DNA of 64,000 nucleotides from Paraplanobispora takensis (GTDB lineage Bacteria; Actinomycetota; Actinomycetes; Streptosporangiales; Streptosporangiaceae), in assembly GCF_016863195.1 (NCBI RefSeq), contig NZ_BOOK01000029.1, positions 1 through 64,000 on the forward strand, written 5' to 3'. Shown in pieces: positions 7,059-15,118 of the stretch; positions within the stretch are counted from its first letter, which is position 1, and every line of letters starts with the position of its first letter. The notes beneath the pieces were generated by a model. That model had not been told where the DNA came from. It was given only the letters and a program-made list of their open reading frames with translations, and made no database searches. The position numbers and the translations under genes were made by a program.

Positions 7059-9084
7059 GCGATCCCTCCCCGTTCCGCGTCGTGAGGACCACCGCCATGT
7101 CGTCGGCGAGCACCGCCCGCCACCCGGGCGGCACCACGATCGTCGACTCCGGGTCCTCCACGATCGCCGGGCCGTCCGTCTCCCGCAGCGACGCCCGGGT
7201 GAACACCGGCACCTCCACGTACCCCCCGGCCTCGGCGAAGTACGCCGTCCGCCGCGCCGTACCCGGGGCGCCGATCCCCGCCGGGGCGGCGGGCGGCGGC
7301 TCCGTACGGCGGGCGGCGGGGAGGGTGACGCGGACGCGGTAGCCGACGACCTCGACGGGGCCGCGCTGGGCGATGCCGTAGACCTGCTCGTAGCGGGCGG
7401 AGAAACGCCCGGCCAGGTCGGCGGGGGAGTCCGACCATGGGACGGTGAGGTCGTGCGCCTGGCCGGCGAAGCGGACGTCGGCCGAGCGCTCGACCCTCAC
7501 ACCGGGGGCGCCGAGCTGTACGCCCAGGTCGGCCGCCGCGGCCTCGGACAGCTCGGCGAAGACCCGTCCGGGGTCGGCGTCCAGGGCCGAGCGCACGCGG
7601 TCGACGGACAGGTCCCCGGCCAGCAGGCCGGCGGCCGAGGCGACGCCGCAGCGGGCGGGGACGACGACGGTGGAGATGCCGAAGCGGGAGGCCACCCGGG
7701 CGGCGTGCATCGGCCCCGCGCCGCCGAAGGCGACCATCACGAAGCCGCGGGGGTCGATGCCGCGCTGGACGGTCACCACGTGCACGGCCGAGCCCATCGA
7801 GGCGTTGGCGATCTCGTGCACGGCGTGCGCGGCCTCGGCCCGGGACACCCCCAGCGGCCCGGCCAGGCGCAGGTCGACGGCTTTGTCCGCCAGGTCCCGG
7901 GAGAGCCGGATCGTGCCGCCGGCGAAGGAGGCGGGGTCGAGGTAGCCCAGCACCAGGTCGGCGTCCGTCACGGTCGGATCCTCGCCGCCGAGGCCGTAGC
8001 AGGCCGGGCCGGGCGCCGAGCCCGCCGAGCGCGGCCCGACCCGCAGGGCGCCGGCCGCGTCCACCCAGGCGATGCTCCCCCCGCCGGCCCCGACCTCGGC
8101 CAGGTCGATGGCCGGGGTCTTGACCGGCACGCCCGTCCCGGCCCGGCGCCCGCCGAAGCTGCCCTTGCCGCCGACGTGGAACTCGTGGGTGATCTCCGGC
8201 CTGCCGTCCCTGATCACGCAGGCCTTGGCCGTCGTGCCGCCCATGTCGAAGGAGATCGCGTCGCGGTGGCCGGTCGCGGCGGCGGCCAGCACCCCGGCCG
8301 CGGGGCCGGACTCGATCGTCGCCACGGCCCGCCGCGCGGCCAGCTCGACCGGCATCACGCCGCCGCCCGACTCCATCACGTGCACCGGGGCGGTGATCCC
8401 GATCCCGGCCAGCCGGGCGGCCAGCCGCCGCAGGTAGCCCTCCATCACCGGGCCCACGTAGGCCGACATGATGGTCGTCGTCGCCCGTTCGTACTCCCGC
8501 AGCTCCGGCCAGACCTCCGAGGAGATCACCACCGCCGGGACCGTCTCCCGCAGGATCTCCGCGACCCGCCGCTCGTGGGACGGGTCGGCGTAGGAGTGCA
8601 GCAGGCAGACGGCCGCCGAGGTGATGCCCCGCCGTGCGATCTCCGCGCCGACGCGGGCCACCGCCTCCTCGTCCAGCGGCGTCAGCACCGCTCCGGAGGC
8701 ACCGATCCGCTCGGGCACCTCGAAGCAGTCCTCGGCCGCGACCGGCGGCGGGGGAGGATCGAAGCGCAGGTCGTAGCGGTCCTCCTCGACCCGGGCGTAG
8801 CGGCCCAGCGGGATCGCGGAGCGGAACCCGCGGGTCGTGACGTAGGCGACCCGCACGCCCCGGCGCTCCAGCACGGCGTTGGTGGCCAGGGTGGTGGCGT
8901 GCACGACCCGGGTCACCAGCGAGGGGTCGGTACGGCCCAGCGCCGCGGTCACGCCGGTGAGGACTCCCTCGGCCGGGTCGTCGTGGGTGCTCAGGCACTT
9001 GGCGACCGCGATCTCGCCTCCCGGCCCGCTGAGGACGACGTCCGTGAACGTCCCGCCGACGTCGACTCCGATCGCGTACCCCAC
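7051..9084 (-). CDS. hyuA: Hydantoinase A / oxoprolinase family ATPase subunit
   Basis: 677 residues, HyuA family: the ATP-binding subunit that partners HyuB. N-terminal actin-like ATPase motif GVDVGGTFTDVVL, the HATTLATNAVLERRG segment, and a second phosphate-binding signature SFDMGGTTAKACVI; Gly-rich GAGGGSIAWVD near the middle. GTG start preceded by GGAGGAGG. First gene of a two-gene operon whose promoter region holds a perfect 12-bp palindrome. Confidence 0.86.
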   Translation of the reverse strand: MGYAIGVDVGGTFTDVVLSGPGGEIAVAKCLSTHDDPAEGVLTGVTAALGRTDPSLVTRVVHATTLATNAVLERRGVRVAYVTTRGFRSAIPLGRYARVEEDRYDLRFDPPPPPVAAEDCFEVPERIGASGAVLTPLDEEAVARVGAEIARRGITSAAVCLLHSYADPSHERRVAEILRETVPAVVISSEVWPELREYERATTTIMSAYVGPVMEGYLRRLAARLAGIGITAPVHVMESGGGVMPVELAARRAVATIESGPAAGVLAAAATGHRDAISFDMGGTTAKACVIRDGRPEITHEFHVGGKGSFGGRRAGTGVPVKTPAIDLAEVGAGGGSIAWVDAAGALRVGPRSAGSAPGPACYGLGGEDPTVTDADLVLGYLDPASFAGGTIRLSRDLADKAVDLRLAGPLGVSRAEAAHAVHEIANASMGSAVHVVTVQRGIDPRGFVMVAFGGAGPMHAARVASRFGISTVVVPARCGVASAAGLLAGDLSVDRVRSALDADPGRVFAELSEAAAADLGVQLGAPGVRVERSADVRFAGQAHDLTVPWSDSPADLAGRFSARYEQVYGIAQRGPVEVVGYRVRVTLPAARRTEPPPAAPAGIGAPGTARRTAYFAEAGGYVEVPVFTRASLRETDGPAIVEDPESTIVVPPGWRAVLADDMAVVLTTRNGEGSHE

Positions 9085-9162
9085 GAGCCCTCCTCCTCCG
9101 ACGGCTCACGGGCGCCCCACGGCCCCGCCCGGCCGATCACGGATCGCAGAGTATTTACCCTA

Positions 9163-9174
9163 ACAAGCGCTTGT
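9163..9174. promoter_or_regulatory. Palindromic operator upstream of the hydantoinase operon
   Basis: ACAAGCGCTTGT, a perfect 12-bp palindrome in an AT-richer stretch, about 80 bp upstream of the hyuA start and about 70 bp upstream of the divergent pseudoprotease gene. This is the shape of operators used by TetR- or GntR-family repressors. No such regulator gene is adjacent, so the protein would act from elsewhere. Confidence 0.5.
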
Positions 9175-9243
9175 CTATTTCGCCTTCTCTTGACTTCAGG
9201 CGATAGGTTGCGACCCTTGTCCTATCCCCTCTTGGGAGTGACG

Positions 9244-10968
9244 ATGCGGCGGCTCAGAACAGCTATGGCACTCCTCGGCGGCCTGGCACTCGCGGTCGCC
9301 GCGATGCCCGCCGCCCTGGCCCACGAACACCCCAGCGGGATCACCGACCTGGTGACCCCCGCGGTCGTCCGCGTGGAGGCGACGGCCCACGTGGACATCA
9401 CCCTGCTCGACCACATCGGCGAGCTGGTCCACGTCGAGCGGAGCTACGAGGTCCCGATAGGCGTGGGCACCGGCACCGTCGTCAATCCCGACGGGGCCAC
9501 GGTCACCCTGACCGGCGTGGTGAAGACGGACAAGGACGTCGAGGTCCACGCGGCCAACAAGATCTTCGCCGAGCACCACAAGGTCAAGATCCCCGACGAC
9601 TTCGAGCGGCACACCCTCAAGGACGAGACCCTCAACCGGCACCTGCAGGAGTGCTACCCGCCGAAGAAGCCGACCGCGACCTGCATCATCGACGTCACCA
9701 CCGAGGTCCAGGTCTTCCCCAACATCGTCCCCGCCGACGCCGAGGGCTTCAAGGCGGAGATCATGCACACCGGTGACCGGCCCGAGAGCCCGGCCGTGCT
9801 GATGCCGGTCAGCCGGGCCGACGGCGGGGCGGGCATGCCCACGGCGCCGCTGGCGGCCAAGGTGCCCGACAAGGAGGGCTCGCCGGTCGCGGTCGCCGGG
9901 TTCACCGGGCGGCCCTCGGCCGGCGTGAAGGAGAAGGTGGACATCGCCCACCTGCAGGCCGGCGGTACGGCCGGCAGCGGCGGGCGCCGGTTCAAGGACC
10001 CGGAGGGCAAGGTCGACGAGCCGCCCAAGGTGGGCAAGCTGGTCGACCAGGGACTGCGCGGCGGGCCGGTGATCGAGGACAAGAAGGGCGAGGTCGTCGG
10101 GCTGCTCGTGGGCGGCGGCGACGACGGCCGGATGATCGGCATCCGGGAGGTCACCGAGGCGCTGGCGGCGGCCAAGGTCACCGCCCGGCGCGGCCCGATC
10201 GACGCCGCGTTCGAGCAGGCGCTGACCCGCTTCCACACCAAGTACTACGGCGACGCCGTGCCCGCCTTCGAGCGCGTCCTGGACCTGTATCCCGGGCACG
10301 CGGTGGCCGCCGCGCACCTGAAGACCTCCCAGGCCAAGCGCGGCACAGCCGAGGACGAGGGGACAAAGCGCGCCGCGGCGCAGCCGGACCCCGGCGGGAC
10401 GGCCCTGCCGCTGTGGCCGTTCCTGGTGGGCGGCGGCGTCCTGGTGGCCCTCGTGATCGTCGGAACGATCCTGTTCCTGCGCCGCCAGCCCGCCTCCGAG
10501 CCGGACGGGGACGTGCCCGGGGAGTACGGCGGGAACGGGACCGGGGAGGGCGGCGTGCCCTACCCCGCGGTGCCGGTCACCCCGGCCGGGCAGAGCACGC
10601 TCGACGACGGGGCCAGCGCCACCGTGGTGGTCGGGCGTTCCTTCCCCTCCCTGCCCAAGGTCGCCACGGGCCCTGGCCAGCCGCCCGCGCCGGGCCAGTC
10701 GCCCGGCCCGGGCCGCCCGTCCGTGCCCGGCCAGCTGTCCGCCCCCGGTCAGCCCGTGCTGGTCGCCCGGGACCCGGGCCCCAAGCCCCACGACACCGGT
10801 CCACGGACCCATGACACCGGCCCGCGTGCCCATGACACCGGCCCGCGGTCCCAGGCCGGCGGGGGCGCCGGCGGGGCCGCCGCCCAGAAATACTGCACCG
10901 CGTGCGGGATGAGGCTGGGGCCCGCCCACCGGTTCTGCGGCTACTGCGGTCACTCGGTCGAGGCGTGA
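9244..10968 (+). CDS. Membrane-anchored trypsin-fold pseudoprotease with C-terminal zinc ribbon
   Basis: About 574 residues. Order of parts: signal peptide (residues 1-26, ending AALA), a trypsin-like region (GTGTVVNPDGATVTLTGVV and GLRGGPVIEDKKGEVVGLLV), a short TPR-like helix pair (KYYGDAVPAFERVLDLYPG), a membrane helix about 390-412, a Pro/Gly-rich cytoplasmic stretch with repeated HDTGPR, and a C-terminal zinc ribbon (YCTACG, FCGYCG). In active relatives the first motif reads TNAHVV and the second GNSGGP; here the His is absent and Ser is Arg, so catalysis looks lost. ATG 9244 follows GGGAG. It overlaps the kinase gene by 1 base (TGATG), so the pair is coupled. Confidence 0.72.
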   Translation: MRRLRTAMALLGGLALAVAAMPAALAHEHPSGITDLVTPAVVRVEATAHVDITLLDHIGELVHVERSYEVPIGVGTGTVVNPDGATVTLTGVVKTDKDVEVHAANKIFAEHHKVKIPDDFERHTLKDETLNRHLQECYPPKKPTATCIIDVTTEVQVFPNIVPADAEGFKAEIMHTGDRPESPAVLMPVSRADGGAGMPTAPLAAKVPDKEGSPVAVAGFTGRPSAGVKEKVDIAHLQAGGTAGSGGRRFKDPEGKVDEPPKVGKLVDQGLRGGPVIEDKKGEVVGLLVGGGDDGRMIGIREVTEALAAAKVTARRGPIDAAFEQALTRFHTKYYGDAVPAFERVLDLYPGHAVAAAHLKTSQAKRGTAEDEGTKRAAAQPDPGGTALPLWPFLVGGGVLVALVIVGTILFLRRQPASEPDGDVPGEYGGNGTGEGGVPYPAVPVTPAGQSTLDDGASATVVVGRSFPSLPKVATGPGQPPAPGQSPGPGRPSVPGQLSAPGQPVLVARDPGPKPHDTGPRTHDTGPRAHDTGPRSQAGGGAGGAAAQKYCTACGMRLGPAHRFCGYCGHSVEA

Positions 10969-12677
10969 TGACACCGTCGAACGAGAGGGCCCTGATCGGC
11001 CAGGAGATCGCCGGTTACCACGTCGAAGACGTCATCGGCAAAGGCGGCATGGCCGTGGTCTACCTCGCGGTGGACTCCCGGCTGGACCGCCGGGTGGCCC
11101 TGAAGGTCCTCAACCCGCTGCTGGGCGAGGACGACCGGTTCCGCCAGCGTTTCATCCTGGAGTCGCGGACGGTCGCCAGCATCGACCACCCCAACATCAT
11201 CCCGATCTACGAGGCGGACGCCGCCTCCGACGGCACCCTCTACATCGCGATGCGCTATGTCGACGGGCCCGACCTGCGCCGCCTGTTCTACGATCGCGGG
11301 CCGCTGCCGATCAGCCAGGTCAACCGGATATCGGCGCAGGTGGCCGCGGCGCTGGACACCTCGCACGCCCACGACCTGATCCACCGCGACGTCAAGCCCG
11401 CCAACATCCTGATCGCCGGGCACACCGAGGGCGAGCACGTCTACCTCACCGACTTCGGCATCACCAAGCACCGCACCTCGATCTCCGGGCTGACGCAGAC
11501 CGACCAGTTCATCGGCACCCCCCGCTACATGTCGCCCGAGCAGATCAACAAGGAGGTCATCGACGGCCGCTGCGACCAGTACGGCCTGGCCTGCGTGGTC
11601 TACGAGGCGCTGTCCGGACGGCTGCCGTTCCAGCGCGACAACGAGATCGCCCTGCTGTGGGCGCACCTGGCCGAGGCGCCCACACCGCTCAGCACGCTGC
11701 GGTCCGAGCTCCCGATGGAGGTCGACGGGGTGATGATGCGGGCGCTGGCCAAGTCGCCCGAGCAGCGCTACGCCACCTGCACGGAGTTCATCGCCGAGCT
11801 GCGCGACGCGATCAGCGGCCAGTCCTATCGGCTCCAGCAGCCGCACCCGGGCCGCTCGTCCTATCCGCCGTATCCGTCCTACCCGGGCGAGCAGTCGTAC
11901 CCGCCCGGGCCGCCGCAGCCGGCCCAGCCCCACCCGTCCGGGGCGCCGTACCCCACCCAGCCCCACCCGCCCGGGCAGGCGGGCCCGGCCGTGCAGACCG
12001 GTGAGCGGCAGCAGCTGCACTCCACGCAGGCGACCGGGACCAGGCCGAAGACCGCCGGGCCCCGCAAGAAGGGGGTGCTCATCGGAGCCGGGGTGGCGAT
12101 CACGCTGATCGTCGCGCTGGTGGCGGTGCTCGCGGTGATCCTGCGGGGCGGTGAGACCGAGTGGGTGCCCTACCGGGGGTCGGCCGCCGTTCCGGTGGCC
12201 TTCGAGCATCCCGCCGGCTGGACCGCGGTCCAGCACGCCGACGTGTTCACGGTCGCCTCGCCCCGGGCCGAGCAGTTCCAGGCCCTGTTCAGCACGCCGG
12301 TCACCGCCGACTGGGCCGACGTCAACGAGATCATCAAGACCGCCCCGGAGGAGGCCACCGGGATCTACGCCCAGACCCTGGACACCCTCGACCCGCGGGG
12401 CGGCGCCCAGCAACTGCAGGAGACGCTGCAGTCGTCGCTGCCCGGCACGGTCAACGTGTTCTCCGAGGTGGTGCAGGTGCGCGTCGGCGGGCAGTCCGCC
12501 GTGCGGCTGGAGGGCTCGATCGTCGATCCGCAGCGCGGCGGCCAGCTCGACTTCATCGGCTACGCGGTGGAGCGCCCGGACGAGCCGGCTCTCATGATCT
12601 ACTTCTGCGCGCCCAGCCGGTGCGACGACAGCCTGGCCAACCGGTTCGTACGGAGTGTGTCCTTTCCGTCCCGGTAA
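10968..12677 (+). CDS. Transmembrane serine/threonine protein kinase (PknB type)
   Basis: 569 residues. Kinase domain about 14-275 with Gly loop GKGGMAVVYLA, catalytic Lys in RRVALKVL, catalytic loop HRDVKPANIL, DFG (DFGITK) and activation-segment end TPRYMSPEQ: all catalytic residues present. Then a Pro/Gln/Tyr-rich linker (about 288-365), one membrane helix (about 370-392) and an extracytoplasmic domain of ~175 residues resembling lipoprotein-like sensor heads. The start overlaps the preceding gene's stop, so kinase and pseudoprotease/zinc-ribbon protein are made together; the latter may be partner or substrate (inference). Confidence 0.9.
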   Translation: MTPSNERALIGQEIAGYHVEDVIGKGGMAVVYLAVDSRLDRRVALKVLNPLLGEDDRFRQRFILESRTVASIDHPNIIPIYEADAASDGTLYIAMRYVDGPDLRRLFYDRGPLPISQVNRISAQVAAALDTSHAHDLIHRDVKPANILIAGHTEGEHVYLTDFGITKHRTSISGLTQTDQFIGTPRYMSPEQINKEVIDGRCDQYGLACVVYEALSGRLPFQRDNEIALLWAHLAEAPTPLSTLRSELPMEVDGVMMRALAKSPEQRYATCTEFIAELRDAISGQSYRLQQPHPGRSSYPPYPSYPGEQSYPPGPPQPAQPHPSGAPYPTQPHPPGQAGPAVQTGERQQLHSTQATGTRPKTAGPRKKGVLIGAGVAITLIVALVAVLAVILRGGETEWVPYRGSAAVPVAFEHPAGWTAVQHADVFTVASPRAEQFQALFSTPVTADWADVNEIIKTAPEEATGIYAQTLDTLDPRGGAQQLQETLQSSLPGTVNVFSEVVQVRVGGQSAVRLEGSIVDPQRGGQLDFIGYAVERPDEPALMIYFCAPSRCDDSLANRFVRSVSFPSR

Positions 12678-12703
12678 GTAGGTTCACGAGTGGATTCGTG
12701 GAG

Positions 12704-12736
12704 TGCCCGCCGTGCCTCCGGTGGCGGGCGGGCACT
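12704..12736 (+). terminator. Terminator of the pseudoprotease-kinase operon
   Basis: GTGCCCGCC and GGCGGGCAC form a 9-bp GC-rich stem with a 15-nt loop 26 bp after the kinase stop codon. No long T tract follows (TTGT only), as is common in actinobacteria. Confidence 0.55.
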
Positions 12737-12813
12737 TGTGACCGACTTGTAAGCGGCTTGGCTGGGCGTTTTGTCCTATATGCAATGGAGACGTGAGGGT
12801 TTAGTCTCCCCGC

Positions 12814-13974
12814 ATGGTGGTTCCCTTCCCTGTCCTTCGGCACCTCCGCACGGTGTCGAAAGTCGATCTTCTGATCGGCGGCGCGATCATCGCGCTCGGG
12901 ACCCTGGAGGCGTTCACCGTCGCCACCGAGTACGGTGCGGCGCAGACGCCCGAACTGTGGTGGATCGGCCAGGCGCTCGTCACAGGCGTCCTGGTCTGGT
13001 TCCGCCGCAAGGCGCCCGTCGCGGTCTTCATCCTCATGATCCTGGCCCAGTACGCCTGGCACCGTCAGGGCTACGAGCACTGCCAGGTCTGGCAGCTGTT
13101 CTCCCTTCTGCTGGTCTTCCACACCGTGGGCGCCGAGCTGCCCTTCAGGCCCGGCCTGGCCTGGGCCGTCACCGGGATCCTCGTCTTCGACTCCGGGGCG
13201 GTCGACCACCGCCTGCTCCCCTTCGAGGAGGTCATCTTCCTGACCGTGGTCTTCGGCGCCGCCTACCTCACCGGCCTGGCGGTGCACGCCTACGCCGCCC
13301 GGGTCCGCCGTCTGGCCGAGCACGCCGTACGCCTGGAACGTGACAGGGAACGCCGGGCCGCCGAGGCCGTCGCCGAGGAGCGGGCCCGCATCGCCCGCGA
13401 GCTCCACGACGTCGTCGCGCACAGCGTGAGCATGATGGTCATGCAGGCCGGGGTGCTGCGCCGCCGGGGCGGCGGGGACGAGGACGCGCTGCTCGGCATC
13501 GAGCGCTCGGGCCGCGAGGCGGTCGAGGAGCTGCGCGTCATGCTCGGCGCCCTGCGCATGCCGCTCGACGAGGGCATCCCGCAGCCTGGCCTGGCGCAGC
13601 TGTCCACCACGGTGACCTCGCTGGTCTCCTCGGGCCTGCGCATCACCCTGGAGGTCGACGGCGAGCCGGTACGGCTCCCGCCCGGCCTCGACCTGTCGGC
13701 CTACCGGATCGCCCAGGAGGCGCTCACCAACGCCGTCAAGCACGCGAGCGAGTCCGAGATCTCGATCGGCGTCGCCTACCACGCCGGCTCCGTGGAGCTG
13801 GAGGTCCTGGACGGGGGCGGCGGCGCCCCGTCCGAGCTGTCGACCGGCAACGGCCTCATCGGCATGCGCGAGCGCGCCGAGCTGTTCGGCGGGACCTTCG
13901 AGGCGGGCCCGCGCCCCGAGGGCGGGTTCCGCGTCCACGCACGCCTTCCGATCTCCCAGGAGGTTCTCGTATGA
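12814..13974 (+). CDS. Two-component sensor histidine kinase, NarL/DesK-like family
   Basis: 386 residues: about five predicted membrane helices in the first ~150, a short coiled-coil (RRLAEHAVRLERDRERR), a HisKA_3 dimerisation domain with phospho-acceptor His in ARIARELHDVVAHSVSMM (about residue 198), and a HATPase domain (N box AYRIAQEALTNAVKHA; G box NGLIGMRER). A TAGTCT -10 hexamer ends 6 nt before the ATG and there is no SD, so the transcript is probably leaderless. The stop overlaps the response-regulator start by 4 bp, making it a cognate pair. The signal is unknown; multi-helix sensors of this group often detect membrane stress. Confidence 0.88.
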   Translation: MVVPFPVLRHLRTVSKVDLLIGGAIIALGTLEAFTVATEYGAAQTPELWWIGQALVTGVLVWFRRKAPVAVFILMILAQYAWHRQGYEHCQVWQLFSLLLVFHTVGAELPFRPGLAWAVTGILVFDSGAVDHRLLPFEEVIFLTVVFGAAYLTGLAVHAYAARVRRLAEHAVRLERDRERRAAEAVAEERARIARELHDVVAHSVSMMVMQAGVLRRRGGGDEDALLGIERSGREAVEELRVMLGALRMPLDEGIPQPGLAQLSTTVTSLVSSGLRITLEVDGEPVRLPPGLDLSAYRIAQEALTNAVKHASESEISIGVAYHAGSVELEVLDGGGGAPSELSTGNGLIGMRERAELFGGTFEAGPRPEGGFRVHARLPISQEVLV

Positions 13975-14636
13975 ACACCATCCGCATCGTGATCGCCGAC
14001 GACCAGGCGATGGTCCGTGCCGGGCTGCGGCTGGTGGTGGAGAGCGAGCCCGGCATGGAGGTGGTGGGGGAGGCCGCGGACGGGGTGGAGGCCCTGGCCG
14101 TGGCCCGCCGTACGCGCCCGGACATCGTGCTGATGGACATCTCCATGCCGCGCATGGACGGCCTCACCGCGGCCGGGCAGCTGCTCGACCAGCCGGATCC
14201 GCCCAAGGTGATCATGCTGACCACCTTCGACACCGACGAGAACCTCTACGCCGCCCTGCGCGCGGGCACCAGCGGCTTCCTGCTCAAGGTCTCCCCGCCC
14301 GAGCAGCTCGTGGAGGCCATCCGCGTCGTGGTCGGCGGCGACGCCCTGCTGGATCCGGCGGTGACCACCCGCGTGATCGCCTCCTTCGCCGGACGTCACG
14401 ACCCCGCGCCCCCGCCCCAGCTGGCCGACCTGACGCCGCGCGAGCTGGAGGTGCTGCGGTTCCTGGCCCGCGGCCTGACCAACGCCGAGATCGCCGGTGA
14501 GCTCTTCGTCGGCGAGGCCACGGTCAAGACCCACGTGGCGCGGGTGCTGATGAAGCTGCATCTGCGGGACCGGGCTCAGGCGGTGGTGTTCGCGTACGAG
14601 TCGGGCGTGGTGCGGCCCGGCGCGGCGGTGACGTAG
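13971..14636 (+). CDS. Response regulator, NarL/LuxR family
   Basis: 221 residues. Receiver domain with acidic pair Asp10-Asp11, phospho-acceptor Asp56 (IVLMDISMPRMDG), the Thr of MLTTFDTDE and Lys of LLKVSPPE, followed by a LuxR-type helix-turn-helix (LTPRELEVLRFLARGLTNAE, then VKTHVARVLMKL). Start overlaps the kinase stop (ATGA). Nearby candidate target sites are the two related elements at 14798-14872 and 17324-17399 (inference). Confidence 0.92.
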   Translation: MNTIRIVIADDQAMVRAGLRLVVESEPGMEVVGEAADGVEALAVARRTRPDIVLMDISMPRMDGLTAAGQLLDQPDPPKVIMLTTFDTDENLYAALRAGTSGFLLKVSPPEQLVEAIRVVVGGDALLDPAVTTRVIASFAGRHDPAPPPQLADLTPRELEVLRFLARGLTNAEIAGELFVGEATVKTHVARVLMKLHLRDRAQAVVFAYESGVVRPGAAVT

Positions 14637-15118
14637 AGAAGGCTCCGCCGGGGGGAACGCCGACGCTGCCGGTCCTCGGGCACGGGGATCGTCCCTCCTC
14701 GGTGGGGATGCGGGTGCGGGTGCGGGGCGGGGTGGCCGTGACACCGGCGGGGTGGTGGCGGTACGGCCTTGCCCGCCGGGCGCTTCCTCCATACGGGAAG
14801 GTAGTCGCCGGGCCCGCCCCGGGTCGTCCGCCGCGGGGCGGATCCGGCCTCCCCCTTGCGGGGGTAACCCGGCCCGCCCGCCGTACCCTCCACCAGGCAC
14901 CGCGCTCATCCGTCCGCCGAGCCGCAGCCCGCCGTACCCTCCGCGGCACGCCGAACGCCGCATGCCGTACACCCGTCGTCCGCCGCCCCCGCTCCGGCCC
15001 GGGTGCCGTGAGGCTATGGGCGGTGAGTCCGATGACGGATATAACCGTTGTCGACGGATGTACGGCGGCGGTCTCTGTTGCCGGCGGGAGTCCCGCGGGC
15101 TCCGGACGGAGGTGCCCG
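14637..15118. other. Non-coding interval with regulatory element
   Basis: 482 bp between the response regulator and the MFS exporter. It holds regulatory element A (14798-14872) and a GC-rich stretch with repeated CCGTACCCTC near 14881 and 14933. Open frames run through it but none has family resemblance, a ribosome binding site and plausible composition together. The MFS frame is open back to ATG 15032, which remains an alternative start. Confidence 0.6.
14798..14872 (-). promoter_or_regulatory. Regulatory element, copy A
   Basis: About 75 bp closely similar in the same orientation to 17324-17399. Shared blocks are AAGGTAGTC, CGGGTCGTCCGCCGC, GGGC-GA-CCGG and GCGG-GGTAA. Read on the minus strand the first block gives a TACCTT -10 hexamer and the second falls at -35. 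No minus-strand gene follows here (transcription would run antisense to the response regulator), so this copy may be a binding site rather than a promoter. Confidence 0.5.

Noticed and set aside
14576-14893. Minus-strand ORF downstream of regulatory element copy A
   Set aside because: It has a possible SD and GTG, but its product is Arg/Pro-rich and runs antisense into the response regulator; no family resemblance.
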